A DNA stretch of 64,000 bases from Rhizobium rhododendri (GCF_007000325.2 NZ_CP117268.1:1240001-1304000); one strand, 5' to 3'. Counted from the first letter of the stretch, positions 8,733 to 18,027 are shown. Notes: generated by a model not told the origin, from the sequence alone. Made by a program: numbers and translations.

Positions 8733-9944
8733 TTACGCTCCAACGGAGTGTGTTGAAATCTCAATCAGGGACTTTAGGAGTTTTGCCTGATCTATTTGGC
8801 GGTGTCGCTCCCAGGCCCTTCTAGCGCCCATCGCTCCCATCTCCAATAGCCTCTCGTCAGTCGCTTCAAGACATTTCAGCATCGCAGCTACGGCTTCCGG
8901 TACCGAACCAGATGGAAAGAGCCAACCAGTCACTCCATCAAGAACCAATTCGGCGTTTCCCGCGACGTTGGATGCGAGTACCACTCTAGCTCGCCCCATC
9001 GCCTCCATAAAAACAACCGGTAAACCTTCAGCAAAACTACTGAGTATGAGCGCTCTGGCGTTTGTTAACTCGTAAAGTATAGCCGCCTCATCCGCCCAAC
9101 CAAATAGGGTGATATGTGCAGAGATTTGCAACTCACCAATGAGCGCCTCCACTGAGGATCGCAGTTCCCCGTCACCTATTAATGTGAGGTGACATTTGTG
9201 CCCTGACTTGATGATTTCAGAAAATGCCCTGATCAGGATGTTGTGACCTTTTTGACGAGACAACCGCGCAACGCATACAAAATTATTTCCAATTAACCGC
9301 GTGCTTTCGATTGCGGCGAACATGTTGTCCTCAAGACCGCAATGGACTTGGTGTATTTTACCGAAATCTCTTGGTTGGGCCCACCGCAACAATTGCCCTA
9401 CCCCGAAGGAACTAACCCCGATGACAAAGCTAGCCAGCGCGATTTTCCGCTCTAAATGTATAAATTCAGGCCGATCGAATTCGTCGGGGCCATGCGCAGT
9501 AAAACTGTACGGGACGTTGCTAAGAACAGATGCGAGCATTCCACACTCCGCAGAGTTAGTGCCAAAATGCGCGTGAATGTGTGTAATTCCGTCGCGACCT
9601 ATTTCACGGGAAAGGCGCATGGCTTCAATAAAAGTAACGGTATGCAGGAAAAACGATCGATCGGATCTTCGGATGAGTCGCAAAAACTCACTAAAGGCAA
9701 TGCAGACACGCCTCGTGTTAAAAAGTAGATGCCATAATAATGCACTTAACAACGCGCTTCTGCTTTTTAAAAGATAAGTTGTTTTCTCTCGCTCCGCCAC
9801 ATCAGCACCATTCACGAGATCAGCTTTCCATCCGCGAAAAGCGAATCTACGCACCGAGACTCCTATTTGTTCTAGGGCCGCGATCTCGCGTCTGATGAAT
9901 GTGTGGCTTGTTTTGGGGTATTCATTGACGATATAACATATCAT
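8733..9944 (-). CDS. Family 4 glycosyltransferase
   Basis: It encodes 403 residues with a GT-B fold. The N-terminal domain has YIVNEYPKTSHTFIRREIAA, a frequent start of GT4 enzymes in exopolysaccharide loci, followed by THIHAHFGTNSAE and YSFTAHGPDEFD. The C-terminal domain has CVARLSRQKGHNILIRAFSE, LIGDGELR and the donor-site motif FAEGLPVVFMEAMGRARVVL (ExxxGxPxxxxEAM). It is a cytoplasmic enzyme using a nucleotide sugar. It starts 17 bases after the WecG-like gene and its stop is one base from the next start, so these genes are co-translated. The ATG start is supported by the conserved N-terminus. Confidence 0.9.
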   Translation of the reverse strand: MICYIVNEYPKTSHTFIRREIAALEQIGVSVRRFAFRGWKADLVNGADVAEREKTTYLLKSRSALLSALLWHLLFNTRRVCIAFSEFLRLIRRSDRSFFLHTVTFIEAMRLSREIGRDGITHIHAHFGTNSAECGMLASVLSNVPYSFTAHGPDEFDRPEFIHLERKIALASFVIGVSSFGVGQLLRWAQPRDFGKIHQVHCGLEDNMFAAIESTRLIGNNFVCVARLSRQKGHNILIRAFSEIIKSGHKCHLTLIGDGELRSSVEALIGELQISAHITLFGWADEAAILYELTNARALILSSFAEGLPVVFMEAMGRARVVLASNVAGNAELVLDGVTGWLFPSGSVPEAVAAMLKCLEATDERLLEMGAMGARRAWERHRQIDQAKLLKSLIEISTHSVGA

Positions 9945-9961
9945 GACGATCTCTACATTAT

Positions 9962-10705
9962 TTAAGCTCGGCGGTGGACGTATATCAACCGGATTATTTT
10001 AGGAATACTAAATATATAGCGCTTTCCCAATCGGCGCGGATTGCTCATTAGTCTGTAACACCATTCAAGACTCAAATGTTGTATCCAAGATGGTGCCCGC
10101 GCTTGACGCGCGGTTAGAAAATCTACGCTTGCCCCAACACACAGCACCACTCCGGTTGCGCGGGCTCGCCTCTTTAATTCCGTTGCAAACAGCTCTTGCT
10201 TGGGAAAAGAGATGCAAACAAAGGCCAGATCCCATTCGGTACTTTCAACGGCGGTTAGCGCGAGTTCCCAATCCGAGCTTCCCATTCTAAGATTATGAGG
10301 TGCTTCAACGTATACGAATTTGATGTATGGAAATTTGTTTGTAAGTTTTGCAAAGTCTGAAAAAGATGGACCGAAAACTAGAATATTACCCGCAAGAGGA
10401 CCAGGATTTGAAACTAGTGAAGTCACCAAATCCGAGCCTGGGCAAGCCAAAATATCCTCATTGAAAATCCAGCGACCAATTAGAGCTAATACCCGACTAT
10501 CACAAAGGCGAATATCGGCGCCGAGGTATGCTTCCCTTATAGACAAATCGCGCGATTCATGAATACGTATAATATGATCAACATTTGGAGTTACTATAAC
10601 CGCGCATTTTTTTCTCCGAATAAAATCGAATATTTCGTGTCTGACTTCTTCCAGAGGCCCAGAAACAAAGTCGATACCGAGCATTTGATGGTTAAGAAGC
10701 GGCAT
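9962..10705 (-). CDS. WecG/TagA/CpsF family glycosyltransferase
   Basis: It encodes 247 residues and spans the whole GT26 domain: AVIVTPNVDHIIRIHE, ADIRLCDSRVLALIGRW, PGSDLV, ILVFGPSFSDFAKLT, and DLAFVCISFPKQELFATELK with VVLCVGASVDFLTARQARAP. These correspond to the TPN, DG, PGSD and G(x)PKQE blocks of the family. Members add ManNAcA, ManNAc or glucosyl residues to undecaprenyl-linked intermediates at the cytoplasmic side of the membrane. The usual SDG(M/W)P motif reads CDSRVLA here, which may change the substrate or reduce activity. It is the first clear gene of the minus-strand operon. Confidence 0.88.
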   Translation of the reverse strand: MPLLNHQMLGIDFVSGPLEEVRHEIFDFIRRKKCAVIVTPNVDHIIRIHESRDLSIREAYLGADIRLCDSRVLALIGRWIFNEDILACPGSDLVTSLVSNPGPLAGNILVFGPSFSDFAKLTNKFPYIKFVYVEAPHNLRMGSSDWELALTAVESTEWDLAFVCISFPKQELFATELKRRARATGVVLCVGASVDFLTARQARAPSWIQHLSLEWCYRLMSNPRRLGKRYIFSIPKIIRLIYVHRRA

Positions 10706-11016
10706 ATTATATCCCGTTTAGATTTTCTAATTTTTGGTTCTTTGCCGGTAGCAAACCTGAACCAAGCTCTCTGGGTTATCTCCCGAAATTTTAGGTTTCC
10801 TATTGCATACGACATTTGGTTCATTGGATATACCGTCATTGTTAGAAAAATAGTGTACTGGCCGACAATCTTATAAAATAGCATCGATTGTTGTCGATAC
10901 GTTACTCTTACCCACGAGCAAAAACCTCGAAATTCGTGACTATCTAACAGCGTTGTGGACAATGCTCTACTTAAAAAAGGCTGTTGGTAACCGGATGACT
11001 GAAGGGTTGTTGACAT
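10594..11016 (-). CDS. Uncertain 140-residue ORF at the head of the operon
   Basis: This open frame overlaps the first 112 bases of the WecG-like gene in another frame. The non-overlapping part (residues 1-104) is not a shadow of any other gene and includes a hydrophobic stretch (MLFYKIVGQYTIFLTMTVYP). I recognise no family. It could be a truncated remnant of a gene lost when the IS66 debris to the right arrived, or simply non-coding leader sequence. No good ribosome site is visible. Listed so the 310-base gap is not left silent. Confidence 0.2.
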   Translation of the reverse strand: MSTTLQSSGYQQPFLSRALSTTLLDSHEFRGFCSWVRVTYRQQSMLFYKIVGQYTIFLTMTVYPMNQMSYAIGNLKFREITQRAWFRFATGKEPKIRKSKRDIICRFLTIKCSVSTLFLGLWKKSDTKYSILFGEKNARL

Positions 11017-11201
11017 TTAACCGCCCAATTACCACGACCGAGCCACTGACCAAACTGCAGCGCGTACCAACCGTCGCGATTTATACAATTACGAACGAGA
11101 AATTTTTTGTCGCCGCGCTGTGAGAGCTGGCTCGGGAAATCTGAACAGCGAGGATAAGAGGAATTTCTGCCTAACTTCGGCTTAGATGTAACCGCCGATT
11201 G
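11017..11201. mobile_element. IS fragment upstream of operon
   Basis: About 11125-11190 contains GGCTCGGGAAATCTGAACAG and CTAACTTCGGCTTAGATG. These closely match 18975-19037, directly in front of the IS3-type orfA fragment at 19058. So it is the same element end without its genes. The rest of the interval shows nothing recognisable. Confidence 0.45.
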
Positions 11202-11498
11202 CTACGGCGTAGATTTCGCTTTAATGCGAGCTACGAGTTCCTTGTCGTCGACGAAACTGTCGACGAAGTCGTTCCATTCTTGGGGTGAGTGGCGGGCGTC
11301 TTTGAGCATCTGCTCCAATTCGTCCATGCCGTCGTCTGTCAGCGCGGTCACGGATTCGTCCTCTCCTGTGTACACGGAGATGATGCTGCCGTAACTCAGA
11401 TTATCATCATTGGAGACGATTGCCTGAAGAAGCTCCGGGTCCTCTTCGAGAATTTCGGCAACAAATTTAATTATACGGACGTAGGTGACCGTCGCCAT
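11202..11498 (-). CDS. Small acidic protein translationally coupled to IS66 tnpC
   Basis: It encodes 98 residues (MATVTYVRIIKFVAEILEED...). ATG 11498 overlaps the TAA of the tnpC fragment by one base (TAATG), which makes it the fourth gene of an IS66 element rather than a host gene. A longer frame reaches to 11543 but lies inside tnpC. The protein is acidic and mostly helical (LTDDGMDELEQMLKDARHSP), without signal peptide or known motif. Small genes after tnpC occur in some IS66 members; their role is unknown to me. Confidence 0.6.
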   Translation of the reverse strand: MATVTYVRIIKFVAEILEEDPELLQAIVSNDDNLSYGSIISVYTGEDESVTALTDDGMDELEQMLKDARHSPQEWNDFVDSFVDDKELVARIKAKSTP

Positions 11499-11890
11499 TA
11501 GGCTGCCTCGGCGGAGATTGTGACGATCGGCGACCAGTTCCACGGCAGCAGCTCGTCAAGGCGGTTGATCTTGTGATCGTGGATGCGATCGGGCACATCA
11601 GTTAGATATGCCTGAGGATCAAGACCATTCATCTTGGCCGTCTCGATGATCGTCATGGCCCGCGCCAAGGTCTCAGCCCCTGTGTCGGCTCCTGCGAATA
11701 GCCAGTTGCGTCTTCCAACGCCTATCGGACGCAGAGCCCGCTCGGCGGCATTGTTGTCGATCGCGATACGGCCGTCATCGAGGAACAGGCAGAGCGAAGA
11801 CCATCGGCTCAAACCATATCGAAAGGCTGCCGCCAGATCACCCTTGCCTGGTATGCGGGTCAGTTGGGCTTCGGCCCAGAGACGGAATGC
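11498..11890 (-). pseudogene. tnpC: IS66 TnpC C-terminal fragment
   Basis: The frame is open upstream of the first ATG and reads [19 protein letters not shown], then [40 protein letters not shown] and ends [13 protein letters not shown]. This is the DDE C-terminal block of an IS66 transposase, with the conserved DNNAAER and LLPWNW signatures. Everything upstream of about 11890 is missing, and the sequence joins a different IS66 copy there. Confidence 0.8.
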
Positions 11891-11998
11891 AATGCTTCAG
11901 CCTTGGGCTTGCTCTGCTTTTGACGCGCGGCAAGGCGCATCGTATCCATCCGAGGTGAACCGCAGGATTTTTGCTTTTGCGCGTGGTAAATTGGCGGG

Positions 11999-12244
11999 AT
12001 GGAGATCGACGAAGGCAAAATCGACGATGCTGTGCTGGCGCTGCTATGGCTGACGCTTCACAACGAGCGTTGCGCCTGGAAGGGTTTTGACTGGGCTACG
12101 ACGGATCGGTTGCATCAGAAAGGCTTGATTGGCGATCCGGTGAACAAGTCGAAGTCGCTGGTGCTGACGGATGAGGGTCTACGCCGATCGGAAGAGCTTT
12201 TCCGGCAGTTATTTACGCAGCAACCGCAATCTCCGCCGCCTTGA
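11999..12244 (+). CDS. DUF6429-type small protein, convergent with IS66 tnpC
   Basis: It encodes 81 residues: MEIDEGKIDDAVLALLWLTL, then WKGFDWATTDRLHQKGLIGD and a C-terminal LTDEGLRRSEELFRQLF. The pattern (EIDxxKIDxAVLALL, RLHxKGxIxDPVxKxKS) fits the DUF6429 family as I remember it, small proteins often found beside IS66 tnpC genes. It runs opposite to the tnpC at 12213-13855 and their 3' ends overlap by 32 bases. The ATG lies in a TGGCGGGATGG context with a weak ribosome site. Function unknown. A decayed relative sits at 16194-16514. Confidence 0.6.
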   Translation: MEIDEGKIDDAVLALLWLTLHNERCAWKGFDWATTDRLHQKGLIGDPVNKSKSLVLTDEGLRRSEELFRQLFTQQPQSPPP

Positions 12245-13855
12245 TCCTCTTCCATTCCCATGGCAACAATTCGTGCAGGTGGGAGACGGGCAGATCGGCG
12301 ATGCGAGCCAGCACGTCCGCCAGCCAGGCCTTCGGATCGATATCGTTGAGACGGGCCGTGGTGATAAGGGTCAGCATGATGGCAGCCCGGTCTGCGCCGC
12401 GATCGGACCCGGCGAAGTTCCAGTTTTTCCTTCCGCAAGCCACGCCGCGCAGAGCTCTTTCCGCCGCGTTGTTCGTCATGCAGATCCTGCCGTCATCGGC
12501 GTATCTGGCAAAGTCCTGCCAGCGCGACAGCATGTAGTTGATCGGCTCAAGCACCGGTGAGGATCGCGACAAACCTTCGCGCTCCTGCCGCAACCAGGTC
12601 TCCAGCTCTTCGAGCAGCGGTTTGCTCATTTCCTGGCGCACGGCAAGTCGCTCACCGGCGCTCTGGCCGTTAATGTCGCGCTCGATGTCAAACAGCGCAT
12701 CGATACGCTTGACCGCCTCCAACGCCGTCGCAGAGACAGGCTTTGCCCCTTTGCCCCGCCGGGCACTTCGCGAGACATCTGCCAACTCGAAGAACTTTCG
12801 GCGCGCGTGGGCAAAACAGAAGGCCGGCGTCACCGGGATCTGTTTCTTGGTCCGATCGAAGAGCGGATTGAAGCCATTGTAGCAATCAGCCTGCAGGATA
12901 CCGGTGAACTCGGCCAGGTGTCCTTGCGGATGCTCACCCCGCCTATCACTGGAGGCGTAGAAGACGGCCGCCGGCGGTGATAGCCCACCAAACGGCCTGT
13001 CGTCGCAAACGTAGGTCCATATGCGCCCCGTCGTGCACTGGCCCTTGGCGAGGATCGGGATGGTGGTGTCGTCGCCGTGCAACCGCTCGGCCGCAAACAC
13101 ATGGGTCTCAATGAGATCGAACAGCGGTGTGACGGCGGCGCTGACGTAGCCAACCTGGTCGGCAAGCGTCTGGGTGGACAGATCGATCCCTTCACTGCGA
13201 AAGCGACGGCTCTGGCGGTTGAGCGGCTGATGCTCAGAGAATTTGTCGAAGACGATGGTGGCGAGTAGCTTGGGGCCGAAAAAGCCACGTGGCGTTGCAT
13301 GGAAGGGTGCGGGCGATTGGCTGATGCAGCCGCAGTCCCGGCACGTGAACTTCTCCCGCACGGTCTCGACGACCTTGAAGCGGCGCGGGATCTCCTCCAG
13401 CGTCTCGGTGGTGTCCTCACCGAGCTTCGACAGGCGTTCGCTGCCGCAGTGATCGCAGGCACTGGGCGCGTCGATGACGACGCGCTCGCGCTCGATAGTC
13501 TCTGGCCAAGGCTTGCGCACTGGCCGCTTGCGGGTGAAGGCACGCACGACTTGGGTTTTGGCGGCAGACACTTGTGAAGCGAGCTCGTCCTCGGTGGCAT
13601 CGGCAACCAGCTCCTCGAGCTGCAATTCCATCTGGTCGATCAGCCGCTGGGTGCGCTCCCGGCTTGGACCATGTTTGTCGCGTTCCAGCTTGGCGATCAG
13701 CAATTGCAGATGGGCGTTGAGCGCCTCGATGCTGGAAAGTTTTGCCTTGGCGCTGGTGGCTTCCGCCTCGCCCGCAACCGTGCCTCGCGTTCTATCAGCA
13801 GCGCGGCGTGGGCGCTGGCAAGATCGTCAGGAAAGGAAAGCGGTGGTAACGACAT
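12213..13855 (-). pseudogene. tnpC: IS66 transposase TnpC with one frameshift
   Basis: From ATG 13855 the frame gives MSLPPLSFPDDLASAHAALL and then REARLRA. The continuation EAEATSAKAKLSSIEALNAH needs one extra G near 13772 (GCGAGGCG against GCGGAGGCG). After that the frame is open to 12213. Domains are a coiled-coil N-terminus, a zinc-finger region (CDHCGSERLSKLG, then CRDCGCISQ), the DDE core (ERLHGDDTTIPILAKG, LQADCYNGFNPL) and the C-terminal [20 protein letters not shown] with LHELLPWEW. Length is near 545 residues, normal for TnpC. A single-base deletion disables it unless it is a sequencing error. Confidence 0.8.
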
Positions 13856-13902
13856 GCCAGAATAAGAGCATATTTCTTCAACAAATTCAATGATGAAGAA
13901 AC

Positions 13903-14253
13903 TCAAACGCGTGTTGGACGCCAAGTTTCCTGAGGAGCTCGCCAGTCAATTCCAGAGAGCAAATAGGAAAGCTGCGCCGGTGTGATCGCCACCGCGCCAC
14001 CCTGCACATTCGGCCAGATAAACCGGCCGCGTTCTAATTTTTTCGTGAACAGGCATGCGCCCTGGCCATCATGCCAGATCAACTTTATCAGGTCACCGCG
14101 GCGGCCCCTGAAGCAGAACAAATGACCGCCCAGCGGATCATGCTTTAAAACTTCCTGCACCCGAAGGGCCAAGGATGGAAAGCCACACCGCATGTCGGTA
14201 TGTCCGGTCGACAGCCACACCTTGATCTCCGCCCCCATCGGAAACGGATTCAT
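13903..14253 (-). CDS. tnpB: IS66 accessory protein TnpB
   Basis: It encodes 116 residues starting at ATG 14253, which overlaps the tnpA stop by four bases (ATGA). It shows the TnpB signature: IKVWLSTGHTDMRCGFPSLA, then HLFCFRGRRGDLIKLIWHDG, GACLFTKKLERGRF and ITPAQLSYLLSGIDW. TnpB is needed for IS66 transposition, but its biochemical role is not settled. It lies between tnpA and the frameshifted tnpC in the usual A-B-C order. The frame looks intact. Confidence 0.88.
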   Translation of the reverse strand: MNPFPMGAEIKVWLSTGHTDMRCGFPSLALRVQEVLKHDPLGGHLFCFRGRRGDLIKLIWHDGQGACLFTKKLERGRFIWPNVQGGAVAITPAQLSYLLSGIDWRAPQETWRPTRV

Positions 14254-14681
14254 CGCAATGTCTCCAAACCACGCATGATCCGTAGCAAAACGTCCACATC
14301 GATATCCTGGCCCATGATCACACGCCGGCCGTTCGCACTCACCACCTCTATGCGACCCCGGTCGGTGATGGGAGACGGCACCGCGACAGTTTCCGCAGGA
14401 GGCGTGCTCGCAAAAACAGGCTCGGCAGCAACGACAATCGCCGGAACAAACTCGTTCGTCGAGCGGTGGACAAGGCGTCCTTCCCGCACGGCCCTGCGCC
14501 AGGCATTCAACTGCCAACGCGTGATCCCGTGACGCTGCGCCGTGACTGTTACCTGCCGCGGGCCAGCATAACTCTCAGCCACGATCGCCAGCTTCGCTTC
14601 ATCCGTGAAACGCCGCCGACGCCCGCTATCGACAATCTCCATCCGGCTGAAACGCCCCGAGTGATCGCTTGTGATGTCCAT
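14250..14681 (-). CDS. tnpA: IS66 accessory protein TnpA
   Basis: It encodes 143 residues. The N-terminal helix-turn-helix (EIVDSGRRRRFTDEAKLAIV, then VTVTAQRHGITRWQLNAWRR) is followed by a variable linker and a C-terminal beta motif (GRIEVVSANGRRVIMGQDID, VDVLLRIMRGLE). This is the standard architecture of IS66 TnpA, a DNA-binding partner of TnpC. It overlaps tnpB by four bases. The IS66 left inverted repeat expected upstream was not found. From about 14700 the sequence is another IS66 copy, so this element is truncated on that side. Confidence 0.88.
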   Translation of the reverse strand: MDITSDHSGRFSRMEIVDSGRRRRFTDEAKLAIVAESYAGPRQVTVTAQRHGITRWQLNAWRRAVREGRLVHRSTNEFVPAIVVAAEPVFASTPPAETVAVPSPITDRGRIEVVSANGRRVIMGQDIDVDVLLRIMRGLETLR

Positions 14682-14764
14682 GAAAGCACCGTCTATATTG
14701 CCGTCTATATAGACAGAGCATCCACACGATCACTCAAATCCGCAATCCGGTTCAGCTCGGATGC

Positions 14765-15326
14765 GTACGGCGCATCTCGGGAGGCTGACCGTTGATGTCT
14801 CGCTCTATGTCGTAGAGCGCACCGATACGATCGAGGGCTTCCGGCGCGATCTCGGAATTGTTCGATGTCCAGATATCGTGGAAGTCCCGTCGCCAATGCG
14901 CCCAGCAGGCAGCTTCTTTGAAGGGCAGACAACGGATCAGGCCTACTTAAACGTGCTGGCACCGATGATGGTGGCGGCATAATCGAGGCGGAATTCCACT
15001 TAACGAAACGCCCGAAACTGTTCAGACAAACCGAGCCACCTCTGTTCACGATCAATCACGGCAAGGTCAGTCTCGACCTCCTCGAAGGCGAAGTCGATCT
15101 GGTCGTCGTTGATCGCCTGCCGCAGACGCTCGGAGCGCGTTCCTTTTTGAGCACGCTGCAAAACCTTTAAGATTGCCGTCAAATTGGTGATCCGCTCGTC
15201 AGCCTTCTGTTGGGCAACCTTCATTCGAGCGATTTCAGCATCAGTCGCAGCCTTCTCCGCGTTCAAAGCGATGATCATCGCTTTCAGCGCATCGACGTCG
15301 TCGGGAAGGGCGGGACCGGGTAAAAT
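14765..15326 (-). pseudogene. tnpC: IS66 TnpC with large internal deletion
   Basis: The N-terminal part (15326 to about 15050) reads MILPGPALPDDVDALKAMII, then AEIARMKVAQQKADERITN, QKGTRSERLRQAINDD and FAFEEVETDLAVID, a normal TnpC start. About 250 codons are then missing. The remaining piece (about 14930-14765) has PFKEAACWAHWRRDFHDIWT and EALDRIGALYDIERDINGQP, the region downstream of the DDE core. The rest of the C-terminus is lost. It belongs with the tnpA-tnpB pair at 15403-16127. Confidence 0.75.
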
Positions 15327-15402
15327 CATGATGCCAGTAAAGCACAAAAGCGCCCGATTTCCCAACACTTACAGCGATATGATTCATCTTGTCGCAGGCA
15401 AT

Positions 15403-15747
15403 TCAGCCCGTTGACAGTGGTCGGCGCACTTGGACGGGATGGATCTTTTTCCAGTCCATTCCGGCTAGAAGTGCCATCAACTGCGCATGGTCGAGACGGA
15501 TACGGGCGCTGGACTGCCCTGGCCAGCAGAAGCCATTTTCCTCAAGAATTTTTGCGTAAAGGCAGACACCTGTCCCATCCCACCAAACAATACGGATCCG
15601 GTCTGCTCGCTTCGACCGGAATACAAAAAGTGCGCCACTAAAGGGGTCAAGGCCGCCATCCCGCACCAGGACCATCAGCGACGGGGCTCCTTTGCGGAAG
15701 TCGACTGGTTGGCACGACACGTAGACCACGACACCCGAAGCGATCAT
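15403..15747 (-). CDS. tnpB: IS66 accessory protein TnpB, second element
   Basis: It encodes 114 residues from ATG 15747, overlapping the tnpA stop by four bases. Conserved blocks are VVVYVSCQPVDFRKGAPSLM, then GALFVFRSKRADRIRIVWWD, GTGVCLYAKILEENGFCWPG and LDHAQLMALLAGMDWKKI. The sequence differs clearly from the TnpB at 13903, so at least two IS66 lineages are present. It is an intact frame in an element whose tnpC is deleted. Confidence 0.88.
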   Translation of the reverse strand: MIASGVVVYVSCQPVDFRKGAPSLMVLVRDGGLDPFSGALFVFRSKRADRIRIVWWDGTGVCLYAKILEENGFCWPGQSSARIRLDHAQLMALLAGMDWKKIHPVQVRRPLSTG

Positions 15748-16127
15748 GCCTGCCGTACCGCTCTGACAATGCCGCTCAGCAGCGCCGGATCGATCGAGGC
15801 GCTGACGCGAAGTGTCGCGTCGCCAACCTTTATCTCGACGGTGTCCGTTCGGACTGCTTCGAAACGGGTAAAGGCCTCGCCATCTCCGGCTGCGCTCAGG
15901 CGCTGAACCGAACCAGACGCAAGCGCTATTCGCCCCCAACCAAAAAGCTGCGACGGGTCCATTCCATGAGCACGCGCAACCGCAGACACATTCGCGCCAG
16001 GAGCAAGCGGTTCCTCCAAGATCTGAGCTTTCTCCTCGTCTGACCACAACTTCGGCTTTCGCCGCGTTCGCACAGGATCAGCCGTCAGAATTTCGAACGT
16101 ACGACCCTGTTTCATATCTTCACTCAT
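15744..16127 (-). CDS. tnpA: IS66 accessory protein TnpA, second element
   Basis: It encodes about 127 residues from ATG 16127 (an ATG at 16148 would add seven). The helix-turn-helix region KPKLWSDEEKAQILEEPLAP, then VSAVARAHGMDPSQLFGWGR is typical of TnpA, and the C-terminus VEIKVGDATLRVSASIDPAL carries the usual beta motif. It overlaps tnpB by four bases. It is followed outward by the IS66 inverted repeat at 16185-16204. Confidence 0.87.
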   Translation of the reverse strand: MSEDMKQGRTFEILTADPVRTRRKPKLWSDEEKAQILEEPLAPGANVSAVARAHGMDPSQLFGWGRIALASGSVQRLSAAGDGEAFTRFEAVRTDTVEIKVGDATLRVSASIDPALLSGIVRAVRQA

Positions 16128-16184
16128 AGGTTTCCCAGCATGATTCACACTGAAAATGAGCGATTTTCCTGCTCAATGCTACGT

Positions 16185-16204
16185 GGGGTAGCCTTAGCGC
16201 TTAC
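16185..16204 (-). repeat. IS66 terminal inverted repeat
   Basis: On the minus strand it reads GTAAGCGCTAAGGCTACCCC. The GTAAGCG start is the hallmark of IS66 ends, and it lies 57 bases upstream of the possible tnpA start at 16148. The partner end of this element was not found, in line with the deletion in its tnpC. Confidence 0.75.
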
Positions 16205-16514
16205 GGATCAAAGATTGCTGTTCTGGCATTGGAAGGCCAAAAGCCACTATTGCGGCGGCCCCGTGGAGCTCGTAAATTGAGCACCTAACGCCGTCATGCA
16301 TCAAGATTAATGACTTCGACTTGCTTACCGGGTCGCCGATCATCCCCTTCTTATACGCAGTTCCGTCGATCCCAGTCGAAGCCCTTCCATACACGCCCTC
16401 ATAAAGCAGCCGAAGCTCCAAGACTACGTCATCAATCTTCGCCGATTTCCATCGAAGAATTTCAGCGAAACCCGGCTCAAATGAAAAACCGTCTGGCTGC
16501 GGCCTGCGCCGCAC
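16194..16514 (-). pseudogene. DUF6429-like small protein, degraded
   Basis: The frame contains RWKSAKIDDVVLELRLLYEG, then KKGMIGDPVSKSKSLIL, which matches the DUF6429-type protein at 11999-12244 (KIDDAVLALLWLTL, KGLIGDPVNKSKSLVL). The middle and the C-terminus have drifted or been replaced, and the last codons enter the IS66 inverted repeat. It is a remnant of a tnpC-linked gene. I see nothing coding in 16515-16662. Confidence 0.5.
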
Positions 16515-16662
16515 CGATCAGGAAACTCTCCACAAGGCCAGCCGAAAATCCCAGAGATCAGCGGCTAACTTCAATCCCCATCAATTGATTTTGCAAACAG
16601 CAGCAACAGGACGCGCCTTTCAAGCCAAACCGGTGAACAAGCCATTCGCGAATCGCGTTTCT

Positions 16663-17739
16663 CTAATTCACTTTCTCTGGGCTCAATTGAATATAGTTAC
16701 CCTTGGCTCGATTTCGAAATAACTTTTCCCGCAGGGTGCGTAACTCAACAAGTGTAAGTCCATGGATAAATGCGAAATGCATTTGTTTTACCAGTAACCC
16801 TCGTAGAGTTAGCGTCGCCAGGCTATTTCGATATGCAATCTCTCTTTCGACCTCGGCCGATTTGCCGAGCTTAGAGCGAAGAAGCGTGCCCAACCTGCCC
16901 ACGTCAGACTCCAAATCCCATGAGCCAGCAAGTTGAGGAAGTCGTTCGCCGTGAGTTGAGAACGGAGCCGGATCGATATATTGCACATTGTTAATAAAGC
17001 AAAATGCACGCATGAGCTGCCGACTCACATTGACCGCAGATGTGATCTGTTCCTTAAATTTAGTTGCGCCGACGCTAGCAGGGTGTTGGCGATAGGAAAT
17101 CAACGTATTAGGCACGTTTGCGCACTCTCCGACCACAGCGAGTTGCCCAAACATGAAATAATCCTCGACTAAGTTTTCATACCCTGCGATCCCGCTCCTC
17201 TCGGTACCGAGAAAATCCACACCGTACCTTGCCCCAATCAGTTGCAATTTCTCACGGCTCATCATGATTGTTGGATGCGACATAGGATTCGCGAAATAAA
17301 CCCTGGCAGATACTGCATTCTTACCAGTTGGTACTCGCAGGTGGCCGATGTGTCTGCCGACGTTGTCGATGACCTTGCTTTGTCCACCGATCACGGCGCA
17401 CTCGTAATGCGCTAAACCACTCAGCGAGATGTTCATCCGAGCTGGAACTGCAATGTCGTCCGCATCGTGACGCATTATTAGATCTGCATCCGATTGATCT
17501 AAGCCTCTGTTTAAAAGATCGGCTAGCGAATTTGCCTCGGGAATTGAGCGAATGTGTATGCGCCTATCGCGCTCAGCAAACCGTTCCGCTATTTTGAGTG
17601 AGCTATCTACCGAACCGTGATCGAGTATCCACAACTTCCAGTCCTGAAATGTTTGATTAACAATGCTCAAAATAGATTCTTCTAAAAATTCCTCCCCATT
17701 ACGCACCGGTAACAGCACATCAATCCTTGCCAAGTCCAT
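16663..17739 (-). CDS. Family 2 glycosyltransferase
   Basis: It encodes 358 residues from ATG 17739 (an in-frame ATG lies 15 bases upstream). The GT2 domain covers about residues 1-230: IDVLLPVRNGEEFLEESILS, then WILDHGSVDSSLKIAE, DADLIMRHDADDIAVPARM (DxD region) and GYENLVEDYFMFGQL (ED motif). DHGS replaces the more common DDGS, which is unusual but seen in the family. The C-terminal 120 residues are helical with no clear membrane span. It stands alone between IS66 debris and the divergent GT25 gene, so it has probably been separated from its operon. Confidence 0.85.
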   Translation of the reverse strand: MDLARIDVLLPVRNGEEFLEESILSIVNQTFQDWKLWILDHGSVDSSLKIAERFAERDRRIHIRSIPEANSLADLLNRGLDQSDADLIMRHDADDIAVPARMNISLSGLAHYECAVIGGQSKVIDNVGRHIGHLRVPTGKNAVSARVYFANPMSHPTIMMSREKLQLIGARYGVDFLGTERSGIAGYENLVEDYFMFGQLAVVGECANVPNTLISYRQHPASVGATKFKEQITSAVNVSRQLMRAFCFINNVQYIDPAPFSTHGERLPQLAGSWDLESDVGRLGTLLRSKLGKSAEVEREIAYRNSLATLTLRGLLVKQMHFAFIHGLTLVELRTLREKLFRNRAKGNYIQLSPEKVN

Positions 17740-18027
17740 TCTCCAGCCGGTCACTACACTGAATTGTAATTTGATTCATGCCGTTATCAATCTGATTCGA
17801 GCGTGTATTCGGCTATTTAACGCACTCGACAGGACTATCGCGCTCACCGAAACCTGATTATCCCATCACGTCACGTATGTCTTTCATTGATCGTATCCGA
17901 TAAACGGCGTTTCAATTTACTACAATAAGTTAATGGGTAGACCTTTGCAAAAGCGATTTTATGGCGTTAAAATGCAAGCTATCAATACCGATTAATTGAT
18001 TCTGCCATAGTATAAGGAAGGATCGCA
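17740..18027. promoter_or_regulatory. AT-rich intergenic region between divergent glycosyltransferase genes
   Basis: A 288-base AT-rich gap between a leftward and a rightward gene, so promoters for both should lie here. I see no defined operator. AAGGAAGG at 18014-18021 is the ribosome site for the GT25 gene. I found no additional gene. Confidence 0.4.
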
